Assembly: GCA_023460875.1 (NCBI GenBank)
Contig: JAEWOQ010000214.1
Span: 1 to 14,683, forward strand
From: Pseudomonadota bacterium
GTDB lineage: Bacteria; Myxococcota_A; Polyangia; Polyangiales; Polyangiaceae
Reading direction: 5' to 3'
Length of the DNA stretch: 14,683 nt
Position numbers and translations under genes: made by a program. The notes beneath the pieces were generated by a model, which made no database searches, was not told the DNA's origin, and saw only the letters and a list, made by a program, of their open reading frames with translations. Below, in pieces: positions 6,021 through 12,064 of this stretch (positions are counted from its first letter, which is position 1; each line of letters opens with the position of its first letter).

Positions 6021-7709
6021 TCAGTGTTCGGCGGCCGTCCGTCGACGTCCCTTCGGGGTGCCGCGTCCCGCGGCGCGGGGCGGCTTTCGGGGCTTCCGTG
6101 CCCGCGCGGCGGTCGCAGCGCCGGGGGTGGCGTCGAAGCCATCGCCGAAGGCGTCCTCATAGCCCGGGGGGAGCTCGATCGTGGGCAGGAGCGGAGCCTC
6201 GCTGGGACGCGGGCGCGCGGCGCGTGGGGGCTTCAGCTGCATCCCGATGGTGTCGCGCAGGTCGGCGGAGCGATCGTGGGGGACACCGAAGCGCTCGAGG
6301 ATGAACGGCTTGCGCTGCAGGGCGAGCTCCCGATCGAGGGCGATCTGCGTGCGATCGATGCCCTCGAAGAAGATGAACGGCTCCTTCGAGGACTCGATGA
6401 CCTCGACGAGGTGCCGGAGATCGCGCACGGGCTGTCCCTGCACTCGCACGACCTCGAGGCTCTCCACGTCGTGCACGCCCTGGTTCGCCTCGTCAGCGAG
6501 CACCTTCTGCAGCACGACCACTTCGCGCCGCTCTGGACGTCGGCAGCCGCGCTCGTAGCGGTCCATCAAGCCGTGGGGCGCGTGCACCCACCAGCTCGAG
6601 CCCCAGGTCTTGAGGTAGTCGCGGGTCAGGGGCACGAAGAGCAGCCCGCCGAACAGATAGTAGGTCGGCTTGACGTCGTAGCGATCCTCGGGGACCAGGT
6701 GGTTCGGCGGCCGGAGGTTCAGGCGAAGGGTGCGGGCGCGGCGGTCCCGCCCCACCCGGGCGTCGGGGGTCGTGGCCACGTGGTTGCTGGTGACGATGTA
6801 GCTGAAATCGATGCGGGCTCCGTGCTCGAAGGGGACGGTGCCGTCCGCGGCGATGGGGACGTCGTCGACGGCCAGCAGGACGTCTCCCGCCTGCAGCTTG
6901 CCCCAGGCGCTCCCTTCGAAGGCCACGTCGAGCACCAGCACGCCGCCAGGTTGGCGAGGGCCGAGGCCCAGGGCCCGGCGGTGCGCAGGGGCCTCCAGGT
7001 TCTGGGTGAAGACCCCCAGGTCCGGGAAGCCGTCGAAGGTGCCGTCGTCCAGATCCTTGAGGAAGTGCCGTACGACGGGGGAGGCGATCATGTAGCCGAT
7101 GTTCTCGCCCTCCTCGAGCCCCTGGAACGCCACGCCGATGAGCCTGCCGTTGCGCACGACGGGGCCGCCGCTGTTGCCCGAGTTGATCGCCGCGTCGATC
7201 TGCGCTGCGAGCAGATGCCGCTGGGACTGGGCGTAGGGCGTCATTTCGATCCGCGACAGCACCCCCTGGGTCACGCTCAGGCGCTCGCCTCCGATCGGGT
7301 AGCCGAGCACCTGCACGGGGGAGCTGAGGGGCGGCAAGCGCGTCGCGATCGGGATCGGCTGAGCTCCTCGGAAGAACTCGTCCTCCTCCACGGCGAGCAG
7401 GGCGAGATCACACTCGTGCCCTACGCCTTCGACCTTCGCGGTATATTTCTGGGAATCGCCGTGGCGGATCACCTCGACGAAGACTTGGTTTTGGACGACG
7501 TGCGCGTTCGTCAGGATCCGTAGTCCCCGTTTCGTCTGGATGATCGCGCCCGACCCCGTGTTCAGGGTGGGGCCGCGCGTCTGCCACGGTTGGTCGTAGT
7601 CGGGTTCGTCGGAGACGGTGAGCACGCGCACCACCGCCGTCAGGAGCGAAGGAGCCTTCGCCCCTGAGCGAACCCGGCGTGATGTCCTGGGGGACCCAGT
7701 GCTGCTCAT
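6021..7709 (-). CDS. DEG9-like trypsin-fold serine protease with PDZ domains, no signal peptide
   Basis: 562 residues. Catalytic triad: H70 in TNAHVV, D101 in ECDLALL, S180 in GNSGGPV. The order then is a PDZ domain (about 238-300, with GDVLLAVDDVPIAADGTVPF), a linker region with VPEDRYDVKPTYYLFGGLLFVPL, a second PDZ-like domain (about 400-470), a segment FILERFGVPHDRSADLRD, and a basic Arg/Lys/Pro-rich tail from about 520. This layout is that of plant DEG9/DEG2 and related bacterial proteases rather than periplasmic DegP/DegQ. The N terminus (SSTGSPRTSRRVRSGAK) is polar and basic with no membrane segment, so the enzyme probably acts in the cytoplasm, unusual for bacterial Deg proteases. ATG 7709 lies right behind AAGGA, rather close for a Shine-Dalgarno; a later GTG is possible but would not change the domains. 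The gene converges on the XPB-Bax1 unit. Confidence 0.88.
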   Translation of the reverse strand: MSSTGSPRTSRRVRSGAKAPSLLTAVVRVLTVSDEPDYDQPWQTRGPTLNTGSGAIIQTKRGLRILTNAHVVQNQVFVEVIRHGDSQKYTAKVEGVGHECDLALLAVEEDEFFRGAQPIPIATRLPPLSSPVQVLGYPIGGERLSVTQGVLSRIEMTPYAQSQRHLLAAQIDAAINSGNSGGPVVRNGRLIGVAFQGLEEGENIGYMIASPVVRHFLKDLDDGTFDGFPDLGVFTQNLEAPAHRRALGLGPRQPGGVLVLDVAFEGSAWGKLQAGDVLLAVDDVPIAADGTVPFEHGARIDFSYIVTSNHVATTPDARVGRDRRARTLRLNLRPPNHLVPEDRYDVKPTYYLFGGLLFVPLTRDYLKTWGSSWWVHAPHGLMDRYERGCRRPERREVVVLQKVLADEANQGVHDVESLEVVRVQGQPVRDLRHLVEVIESSKEPFIFFEGIDRTQIALDRELALQRKPFILERFGVPHDRSADLRDTIGMQLKPPRAARPRPSEAPLLPTIELPPGYEDAFGDGFDATPGAATAARARKPRKPPRAAGRGTPKGRRRTAAEH

Positions 7710-7755
7710 TCCTTGAGGATAGCGAGGCCCGCCCCGCAGCGCTGCGGCCGGCGCG

Positions 7756-7806
7756 CGGAGTCACGGAGAATCTTGTAAATTGTTGAAATGACTCCGGTAA
7801 ATTTTG
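7756..7806 (-). promoter_or_regulatory. Operator-like inverted and direct repeats upstream of the protease gene
   Basis: A perfect 8-bp inverted repeat, CGGAGTCA (7756-7763) and TGACTCCG (7789-7796), flanks a 25-bp A/T-rich spacer. Overlapping it, GTAAATT followed by NTTG occurs twice, beginning at 7775 and 7797, exactly 22 bp or two helical turns apart. The A/T content and the position 47-97 bases upstream of the protease start fit a promoter with a bound regulator. No confident -10/-35 pair could be chosen. Confidence 0.45.
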
Positions 7807-7888
7807 TCGACCCGCGGGTCCGGGACCAGCCCTCGAGATGGGCTAGCCATTTGTTCAGCCCGAGATCCCACGTTCTCCGCCTCCCACG

Positions 7889-7911
7889 AGCGGCCCCCGC
7901 GGGCTGCTTTT
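7889..7911 (+). terminator. Terminator-like hairpin on the + strand
   Basis: An 8-bp stem (arms 7889-7896 and 7901-7908, one G-T wobble) with loop CCGC is followed by TTT and lies in the 286-bp gap between two - strand genes. The T run follows the stem only on the + strand, opposite to both neighbours. It could end a short + strand transcript starting in the repeat region near 7790, or be chance in GC-rich DNA. Confidence 0.3.
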
Positions 7912-7995
7912 CGGGTGGCTCACGCCGGGGATGTGCGGCCCTCGCGCACCTTTCGTGCCCCCCTGCGCGGGTAGCTCGTTGGGAGTGGACCTCCT

Positions 7996-9261
7996 TCACA
8001 CCTCGCTGGCGAGGAACCGGGGCAGCAACCGGGGATCGCTCATCAGCACCAGCTGGAGGTTGTCGAGCACGAGGTTGCGCTGGCTCTCCTGACGGTGGGT
8101 CATCAGCAGGTCGGCGATGCCCACCGCCTCGGCGACGTCGGCGCGGGTCACCTCCGGGCGACCATGTCCCAGGGCGCTCGCGCGGGCGAAGCGCGAGATG
8201 AGCCCGAGCGACAGCCCGAGGTTCACCAGGGCGCGGGTCAGGTACGTGACCTTGGTGAAGGGCTGCCGTCGGTCGATGACCTCCAGGAGGTAGTCGACGA
8301 CGAACTCTCGGTGCTCTCCGACCAGGAAGGGAGGCACACGGTCGATCTTGCCCGGAGCGATCCGTCCGGGGACGTGGAGCAGATCCACCGTCCCCACCTG
8401 GAGCATCCAGGCCAGCTTGTTGCCCCACGCGCCGATCCGTCGCCCCAGCGTCGGCCGGGTCACCGCGAACTCCGTCAGCACGCGGGTGGGATAGCTCAAC
8501 CCGCCCAAGAAATGGGCGTAGAAGACGCGCGCCTGCCAGGTGGGGCGACGCCGCTGGGGGAGCTGCGGAGTCTCCAGCTGCTCTCGAGCCTCGCCCAGGA
8601 GCTGCTGCAGCTGGCGCGGCTCTGGATCGGCGCCGCGCTCCACTCCTCGCTGCAGGTGCTCATCGAAGGTGTCCGTGAGCTCGTAGGCGCTGAGGACTCC
8701 GAGCACGGGGCCCTCTTCTCGAAGGAGCTCCTTCCAGACCTCGGCGAGCGGGAGATAGGCGCGCACGGGGAGGGTGCGGCCCGAGCGGAGCCCCATCCGG
8801 GCGGCGAGTGAGAGGGCGCCGCCGGCCTGGGAGCGCTTGTCACGCACCTGGGGCCCCAGGGGCTTCCCGTAGTTGTCTCGGATCGACGGACAATGTCGCG
8901 AGAGCAGCGTGAGGGTGCGGCCCCCTTCGTCCTCGAGAAAGCCGAAGGGGTACGCCTGACAAGCGCTGGGCAGCGCTTCGTGCCCCAGGCGCTTATGCAG
9001 CGCGCACAGGTGATCGTCGTCGAGCAGGACGCACTGGAGCTGGCCGTCCCGCTCGATCATCGGCAGGGTCCCCCCGGCGAGCACACCGGGGGCTCTGCCG
9101 ACCAGGCGTTTCCGGAGCTCCTCGTCGGACAGGATCCCGTGGGCGACCTCTGGGCTGACCGGGATCCCCCAAGTTCGGCAGCAGCGCGCCGGGCAGTCCC
9201 GGCACTCGTAGCGTTGCTCCTCGGGGTAGACGATGCGGAGAGCTGATTTGCGCCTCGCCAT
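7996..9261 (-). CDS. YkgJ/FliB-type cysteine-cluster protein
   Basis: 421 residues. The N-terminal third carries the YkgJ-family cysteine pattern: C20-x2-C23-x3-C27-C28 (YECRDCPARCC), then C77, C86, the ACQAYPFGF motif with C101, and RHCPSI with C124. Members of this family are thought to bind zinc or an Fe-S cluster; the best known relative, FliB, methylates flagellin lysines. Here no flagellar gene is nearby, and the C-terminal two thirds (helical, with WQARVFYAHFLGGLSYPTR and a Leu-rich end) shows nothing I can name, so the reaction and substrate stay open. It is about the size of FliB-like proteins. The start ATG 9261 has no strong Shine-Dalgarno. The gene is divergent from the membrane protein at 9494, with a 232-bp shared promoter region, and 286 bp upstream of the protease gene, so probably a separate transcript. 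Confidence 0.75.
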   Translation of the reverse strand: MARRKSALRIVYPEEQRYECRDCPARCCRTWGIPVSPEVAHGILSDEELRKRLVGRAPGVLAGGTLPMIERDGQLQCVLLDDDHLCALHKRLGHEALPSACQAYPFGFLEDEGGRTLTLLSRHCPSIRDNYGKPLGPQVRDKRSQAGGALSLAARMGLRSGRTLPVRAYLPLAEVWKELLREEGPVLGVLSAYELTDTFDEHLQRGVERGADPEPRQLQQLLGEAREQLETPQLPQRRRPTWQARVFYAHFLGGLSYPTRVLTEFAVTRPTLGRRIGAWGNKLAWMLQVGTVDLLHVPGRIAPGKIDRVPPFLVGEHREFVVDYLLEVIDRRQPFTKVTYLTRALVNLGLSLGLISRFARASALGHGRPEVTRADVAEAVGIADLLMTHRQESQRNLVLDNLQLVLMSDPRLLPRFLASEV

Positions 9262-9493
9262 GGGCAGGCCACCTATACGCTGCCGAGGCCGAGCAAGCGA
9301 GTCCGTGGATCGCCGAATCCGCCTGGCAGCTCCCGAAGCTCGCGCTCAGACTGCAGACATGAGGGCTCGGCTGCCGTTGGACGGTGGCCGGGGAAGGCTA
9401 CTTCTGATGGTTCCCGGGGCTCTGTCTGATCGGCCCCAGGGGGAACGCTGGCGTTGAGCAGACGGCGGCGCTTGTCTCAGGGAGGGGAGGCTC

Positions 9494-10012
9494 ATGTTCG
9501 ATAACGTGACCGGGGTCGAGGAGACCCGGCAATCGGCGGTCAAGGGGATTCGCATCGGGCTCGTCAGCGGGCTCATCTTTGGCTTCGCGGCGACGGTGGG
9601 GGCACTGCTGGTGGGCTACGGTCCGCTGATGCCGCTCCGCTTGGGGGCGAGCGTGCTCTTGGGAGAGGGCGCGCTGACGGCCTCCCCGGGCACGGCGATC
9701 ATCATCGGGCTCATCGTGCACTTCTCGGTCTCGGTCTACTACGGGCTCTTGTTCGGCCTCTCCCACGAGCGCTTCACGTGGATGAAGCGCTGGCACCGCC
9801 TGGCCCTGGGATGTCTCTTCGGCCTCGTCGTCTGGGCCCTGAACTTCCAGATCATCGCGCGGGTGCTCTACCCGTGGTTCCTCGACTTCATCCAGAGCAT
9901 CATCGCGCTCATCCACGTCGCGTTCTACGGGCTACCGCTCGCGATGATGTACCTGCGCGGCGAGCGCCGCTCCGGCGGCCGCGCCCCCGGATCAGTCCCA
10001 CGCCACGCGTGA
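9494..10012 (+). CDS. Four-helix integral membrane protein, unknown function
   Basis: 172 residues with four clear hydrophobic segments near 19-41, 67-89, 103-126 and 130-153, a polar N terminus (MFDNVTGVEETRQSAVKG) and a short basic tail (RGERRSGGRAPGS). Charged residues H91-E92-R93 and K98-R99 lie between helices 2 and 3. The pattern VHFSVSVYYGLLFG followed by a GCLFGLVVWALNF helix recalls YagU/DUF1440-type membrane proteins, a weak resemblance only. The start is firm: ATG 9494 stands behind a very strong Shine-Dalgarno, GGAGGGGAGG (9481-9490). The gene stands alone, followed 15 bases later by a long hairpin. No function can be assigned. Confidence 0.8.
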   Translation: MFDNVTGVEETRQSAVKGIRIGLVSGLIFGFAATVGALLVGYGPLMPLRLGASVLLGEGALTASPGTAIIIGLIVHFSVSVYYGLLFGLSHERFTWMKRWHRLALGCLFGLVVWALNFQIIARVLYPWFLDFIQSIIALIHVAFYGLPLAMMYLRGERRSGGRAPGSVPRHA

Positions 10013-10027
10013 GCGTCGCAGGATCGT

Positions 10028-10062
10028 GGAGGGCTCGAGGGCTCGAGGTGCTCGAGCCCTCC
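10028..10062. repeat. Perfect 12-bp stem hairpin after the membrane-protein gene
   Basis: GGAGGGCTCGAG (10028-10039) and its exact complement (10051-10062) surround an 11-base loop. The loop repeats GGCTCGAG, so alternative pairings exist. No T run follows on either strand, so it is not a classical intrinsic terminator, but its place 16 bases after the stop at 10012 suggests an mRNA 3'-end stabiliser or processing site. Confidence 0.6.
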
Positions 10063-10249
10063 GACCTTCGGTGGCCGTGGGCAGGGGCAGGGGCGAGCAC
10101 CCGTTGAGCACCCGTTGGGAGCCCCAAGCGTCGCGGGGCCGTTGCATACCGAACAGCAAGTCGTCCGGCTCGAGGGGGGAGCCTCACCCAGCGTCTTCCC
10201 GGGCGTCGCTGCGCGCGGCCTACCAGCGCGTGCTCTCGCCCGAACGCAG

Positions 10250-10322
10250 TGCCCAGGGACGGAATCGAACCGCCGACACGGGGATTTTCAATCCCCTGCT
10301 CTACCGACTGAGCTACCTGGGC
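10250..10322 (-). tRNA. tRNA-Phe (anticodon GAA)
   Basis: Reads 5' to 3' on the - strand from 10322. Acceptor stem GCCCAGG pairs with CCTGGGC; the D arm reads AGCTCAGTCGGTAGAGC. The anticodon arm GGGGA-TTGAAAA-TCCCC has GAA at 10289-10287. The T arm reads GGCGGTTCGATTCCGTC, with the canonical GTTCGATTC loop region. Discriminator base is A (10250) and no CCA is encoded, so CCA is added enzymatically. Length 73 without CCA, standard for a type I tRNA. Confidence 0.97.
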
Positions 10323-10364
10323 GCCTCCCTCGGAGGGCACGGGGCCCCTTGACGAAGGGCCCGC

Positions 10365-10394
10365 GTATTAGCCCAGGCATCTCGGGGGATGCAA
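10365..10394 (-). promoter_or_regulatory. Possible sigma-70 promoter of tRNA-Phe
   Basis: On the - strand TTGCAT (10394-10389) and TAATAC (10370-10365) are separated by 18 bp and lie about 42 bases upstream of the tRNA 5' end. Each hexamer matches only three of six consensus bases, but these are the only A/T-containing hexamers at the right place in a GC-rich leader. Weak evidence. Confidence 0.3.
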
Positions 10395-10416
10395 GCCCCT
10401 TGGCGCACTTCGCCCT

Positions 10417-10546
10417 CTCGGAGCCTGGGCCGCCTCGATTTCCTTGGTTTCACCGTCGAAGCGCGCCTCAGTCCGTCGTCCCCTGGGGGGTGCCGCTCTT
10501 CGAGGGGCGCTGCCCCTCGGAGCCCCCAGCGCCTCGCTTTGCTTGG
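10417..10546. repeat. Two diverged copies of a 31-bp direct repeat
   Basis: Copy one (10417-10447) and copy two (10516-10546) share CTCGGAGCC, then CGCCTCG, TTT and CTTGG at identical spacing, 24 of 31 positions. The five bases after the first block differ completely (TGGGC against CCCAG). The copies are 99 bp apart. Copy two begins inside a strong hairpin. This could be a degenerate dispersed repeat family or an old local duplication. Confidence 0.55.
10498..10522. repeat. Hairpin inside the repeat region
   Basis: CTTCGAGGGGC (10498-10508) and GCCCCTCGGAG (10512-10522) form an 11-bp stem with one T-G wobble around a three-base GCT loop; the inner 8 bp are perfect. No T run follows. It overlaps the second copy of the 31-bp repeat and resembles REP-type extragenic palindromes in form. 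Confidence 0.5.
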
Positions 10547-10609
10547 CCGTAGAGCCCTGCCTTACCGCGCCGGGCCCACCCAAGTGCACGTCGCCGTCTC
10601 GGTGAAGGC

Positions 10610-10651
10610 GCCGCCGCGTCCGTGCCGCCGCGTCCGTGCCGCCGCGTCCGC
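10610..10651. repeat. Three tandem copies of a 14-bp repeat
   Basis: The unit GCCGCCGCGTCCGT occurs at 10610-10623 and 10624-10637 exactly and at 10638-10651 with the last base changed. It lies 77 bases upstream of the pilT-like start. Slippage-prone short tandem repeats so close to a promoter can change its activity by copy number. Confidence 0.85.
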
Positions 10652-10727
10652 GGGTGCGAGGGGGTGGCTGGCTTCGCGGGCGCGCTGCCTGCCCTGGGGG
10701 GCGACCTGAGGGTAACATCCGGGGGCA

Positions 10728-11804
10728 ATGTTTTCTTCGGGCGAAGCCCAGCACAACCCGTATGCGTCGGTCGGCTACTTCCATCAGATCTTGCAGAAGG
10801 CGATCGCGGCGGGCGCCCGTGACATCCACCTGAAGGTGGGGCAGCCGCCGGGCGCGCGGGTGCGGGACGACCTGATCTTCTTCCGCATCGACCCGCTGCG
10901 CTCCGAGCACACCGAAGCGGTGGTGCAACACATCGTGGAGGATCCGGAGATCCTCGCGAACCTCCCGCGCCTCCAAGAGTACGACACCTCCTACGAGGTC
11001 GAGGGCGTTGGTCGCTTCCGCGTGAACGTCTACCGACAGCGGGCGAGCCTCGCCATCGTGCTGCGCGTGGTGCCCCTGCGCGTGCCGACCCTCGACGAGC
11101 TCGGCGCGCCCGCGGCGTGCCGGGCGCTGGCCGAGAAAGACCGCGGGCTCGTGCTCTGCGTCGGGGCAGCGGGCACCGGCAAGAGCAGCACCCTCGCCGC
11201 CATGGTCGATCACATGAACGCCCACCTCGCCCGGCACATCGTGACGATCGAGGACCCGGTCGAGTTCATCCACACCGACCGCAAGAGCTCGATCAGCCAG
11301 CGGGAGATCGGCTTCGACACCCAGAGCTTCGCGGGCGCCCTCCGCGCCGCCTTGCGCCAAGATCCCGACGTGATCCAGGTCGGCGAGATCCGAGACGCGG
11401 ACACCATGGAGATCGCGCTGCAAGCCGCGGAGACCGGGCACCTCGTCCTCTCCACCCTCCACACCCCCGACGTGGCTCGCACGATGAACCGCGTCATCGC
11501 GCTCGCGGGGGGCGCAGGCGCCGACATCCGTGAGCGGCTCGCGGACTCCCTCCAGGGGATCGTCGCCCAGCGGCTCCTGCCCCGCGGCGACGGCAAAGGC
11601 ATGGTCCTCGCGGCGGAGGTCCTCGTCGGGACCGGCTCCGTGCGCGAGAGCATCAAGCGCCCCACCGGGAACCCCTCCCTAAAGGAGCTGATGACCGGCG
11701 GCGCGTCGATGTACGGCATGCAGACCTTCGAGATGCACATCAAACAGCTCGTCCAGCAGGGGCTCCTGTCCATCGAGGCAGCGCGAGCCGCGATGAGCTT
11801 CTGA
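10728..11804 (+). CDS. PilT/PilU-family type IV pilus retraction ATPase
   Basis: 358 residues, the usual length of PilT-type hexameric motors. Visible: N-terminal PAS-like part with the AARDIHLKVGQPPG-type segment (here GARDIHLKVGQPPGARV), an RFRVNVYRQR strand, Walker A GAAGTGKS (146-153, instead of the usual GPTGSGKS), Asp box VTIEDPVEF, Walker B with catalytic E220 in QVGEIRDADT, the His box STLHTPD (H245), and a C-terminal GMQTFEMHIKQLVQQGLLS. These enzymes sit at the inner-membrane base of the pilus and depolymerise pilin to pull it in, powering twitching/social motility. No other pilus gene is in the window, so this may be one of several PilT paralogs; PilU-like roles are equally possible. 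ATG 10728 follows a G-rich stretch (GGGGG at about 10721) serving as Shine-Dalgarno. A perfect 12-bp palindrome (11820-11831) follows the stop without a T run. Confidence 0.92.
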   Translation: MFSSGEAQHNPYASVGYFHQILQKAIAAGARDIHLKVGQPPGARVRDDLIFFRIDPLRSEHTEAVVQHIVEDPEILANLPRLQEYDTSYEVEGVGRFRVNVYRQRASLAIVLRVVPLRVPTLDELGAPAACRALAEKDRGLVLCVGAAGTGKSSTLAAMVDHMNAHLARHIVTIEDPVEFIHTDRKSSISQREIGFDTQSFAGALRAALRQDPDVIQVGEIRDADTMEIALQAAETGHLVLSTLHTPDVARTMNRVIALAGGAGADIRERLADSLQGIVAQRLLPRGDGKGMVLAAEVLVGTGSVRESIKRPTGNPSLKELMTGGASMYGMQTFEMHIKQLVQQGLLSIEAARAAMSF

Positions 11805-11987
11805 GCCAGAGGACGCACGACGCCGCGGCGTGACCGACCACGGGCCTCGGGAAGCAACGCGCTGCTTGTGGCGCCACGTCGGGAGGGGCCGCCCCACGGG
11901 CCCGGAGAGTAAGGAGATGCTGGCCGCGGCCGGGAAGCCGCGAGCTGCTGCGGTCTGCCGGCTGGATCCGTCGGCGCGCTGCCGCCA

Positions 11988-12001
11988 ATGACGATCGTCA
12001 T
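11988..12001. promoter_or_regulatory. Perfect 14-bp palindrome upstream of bioB
   Basis: ATGACGATCGTCAT is fully self-complementary and centred 70 bases upstream of the bioB start, where an operator would lie. It differs from the BirA and BioR consensus sites as I know them, so the cognate regulator is unknown. Confidence 0.5.
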
Positions 12002-12012
12002 GGCCTCCTCGC

Positions 12013-12045
12013 TGGAAACCCCACGGTATGGACGTGGAAACCCCC
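12013..12045 (+). repeat. TGGAAACCCC direct repeat in the bioB leader
   Basis: TGGAAACCCC occurs at 12013-12022 and 12035-12044, 22 bp apart, equal to two helical turns. Together with the upstream palindrome it makes the bioB upstream region look regulated. It may be a protein site or a paired RNA element. Confidence 0.45.
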
Positions 12046-12064
12046 GCCGGCTAAACCGGCCGGG
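12043..12064 (+). promoter_or_regulatory. Hairpin covering the bioB ribosome-binding region
   Basis: GCCGG (12046-12050) pairs with CCGGC (12056-12060) around loop CTAAA, and CCC (12043-12045) can extend the stem by pairing with GGG (12062-12064) past a bulged C at 12061. The stem ends at the base just before the bioB ATG, so the only G-rich candidate Shine-Dalgarno, CGGG, is inside it. Folding would hinder initiation. Confidence 0.45.

Larger units (their letters stand above)
10323..10727. other. Repeat-rich gap between tRNA-Phe and the pilT-like gene
   Basis: 405 bases without a supported gene. From left to right it holds two small hairpins in the tRNA leader (CCTCC-CTC-GGAGG at about 10325-10337 and GGGCCC arms at 10341-10362), a possible tRNA promoter, two diverged copies of a 31-bp repeat, an 11-bp-stem hairpin and a 14-bp triple repeat. 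The open frames across it depend on the repeats and lack start signals. Confidence 0.55.

Noticed and set aside
5997..7523. 508-residue + strand open frame opposite the DEG9-like protease
   Set aside because: It is the antisense shadow of a gene with clear catalytic motifs; its translation is rich in His, Gln and Asp-Val runs, lacks domains and begins without a Shine-Dalgarno.
7809..7820. 12-bp palindrome GACCCGCGGGTC as terminator
   Set aside because: It has no loop and no T run on either strand; such GC palindromes arise easily here.
7788..8201. + strand open frame starting in the A/T-rich repeat region
   Set aside because: Runs into and opposite the YkgJ-type gene, with Arg/Gly/Ser-rich shadow-like composition and no Shine-Dalgarno.
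10250..10546. Integrated element at tRNA-Phe
   Set aside because: No integrase, no duplicated tRNA 3' end and no foreign base composition nearby; only short repeats are seen.
10610..10651. CRISPR-like array
   Set aside because: Units are 14 bp, directly adjacent and without spacers; this is a simple tandem repeat.
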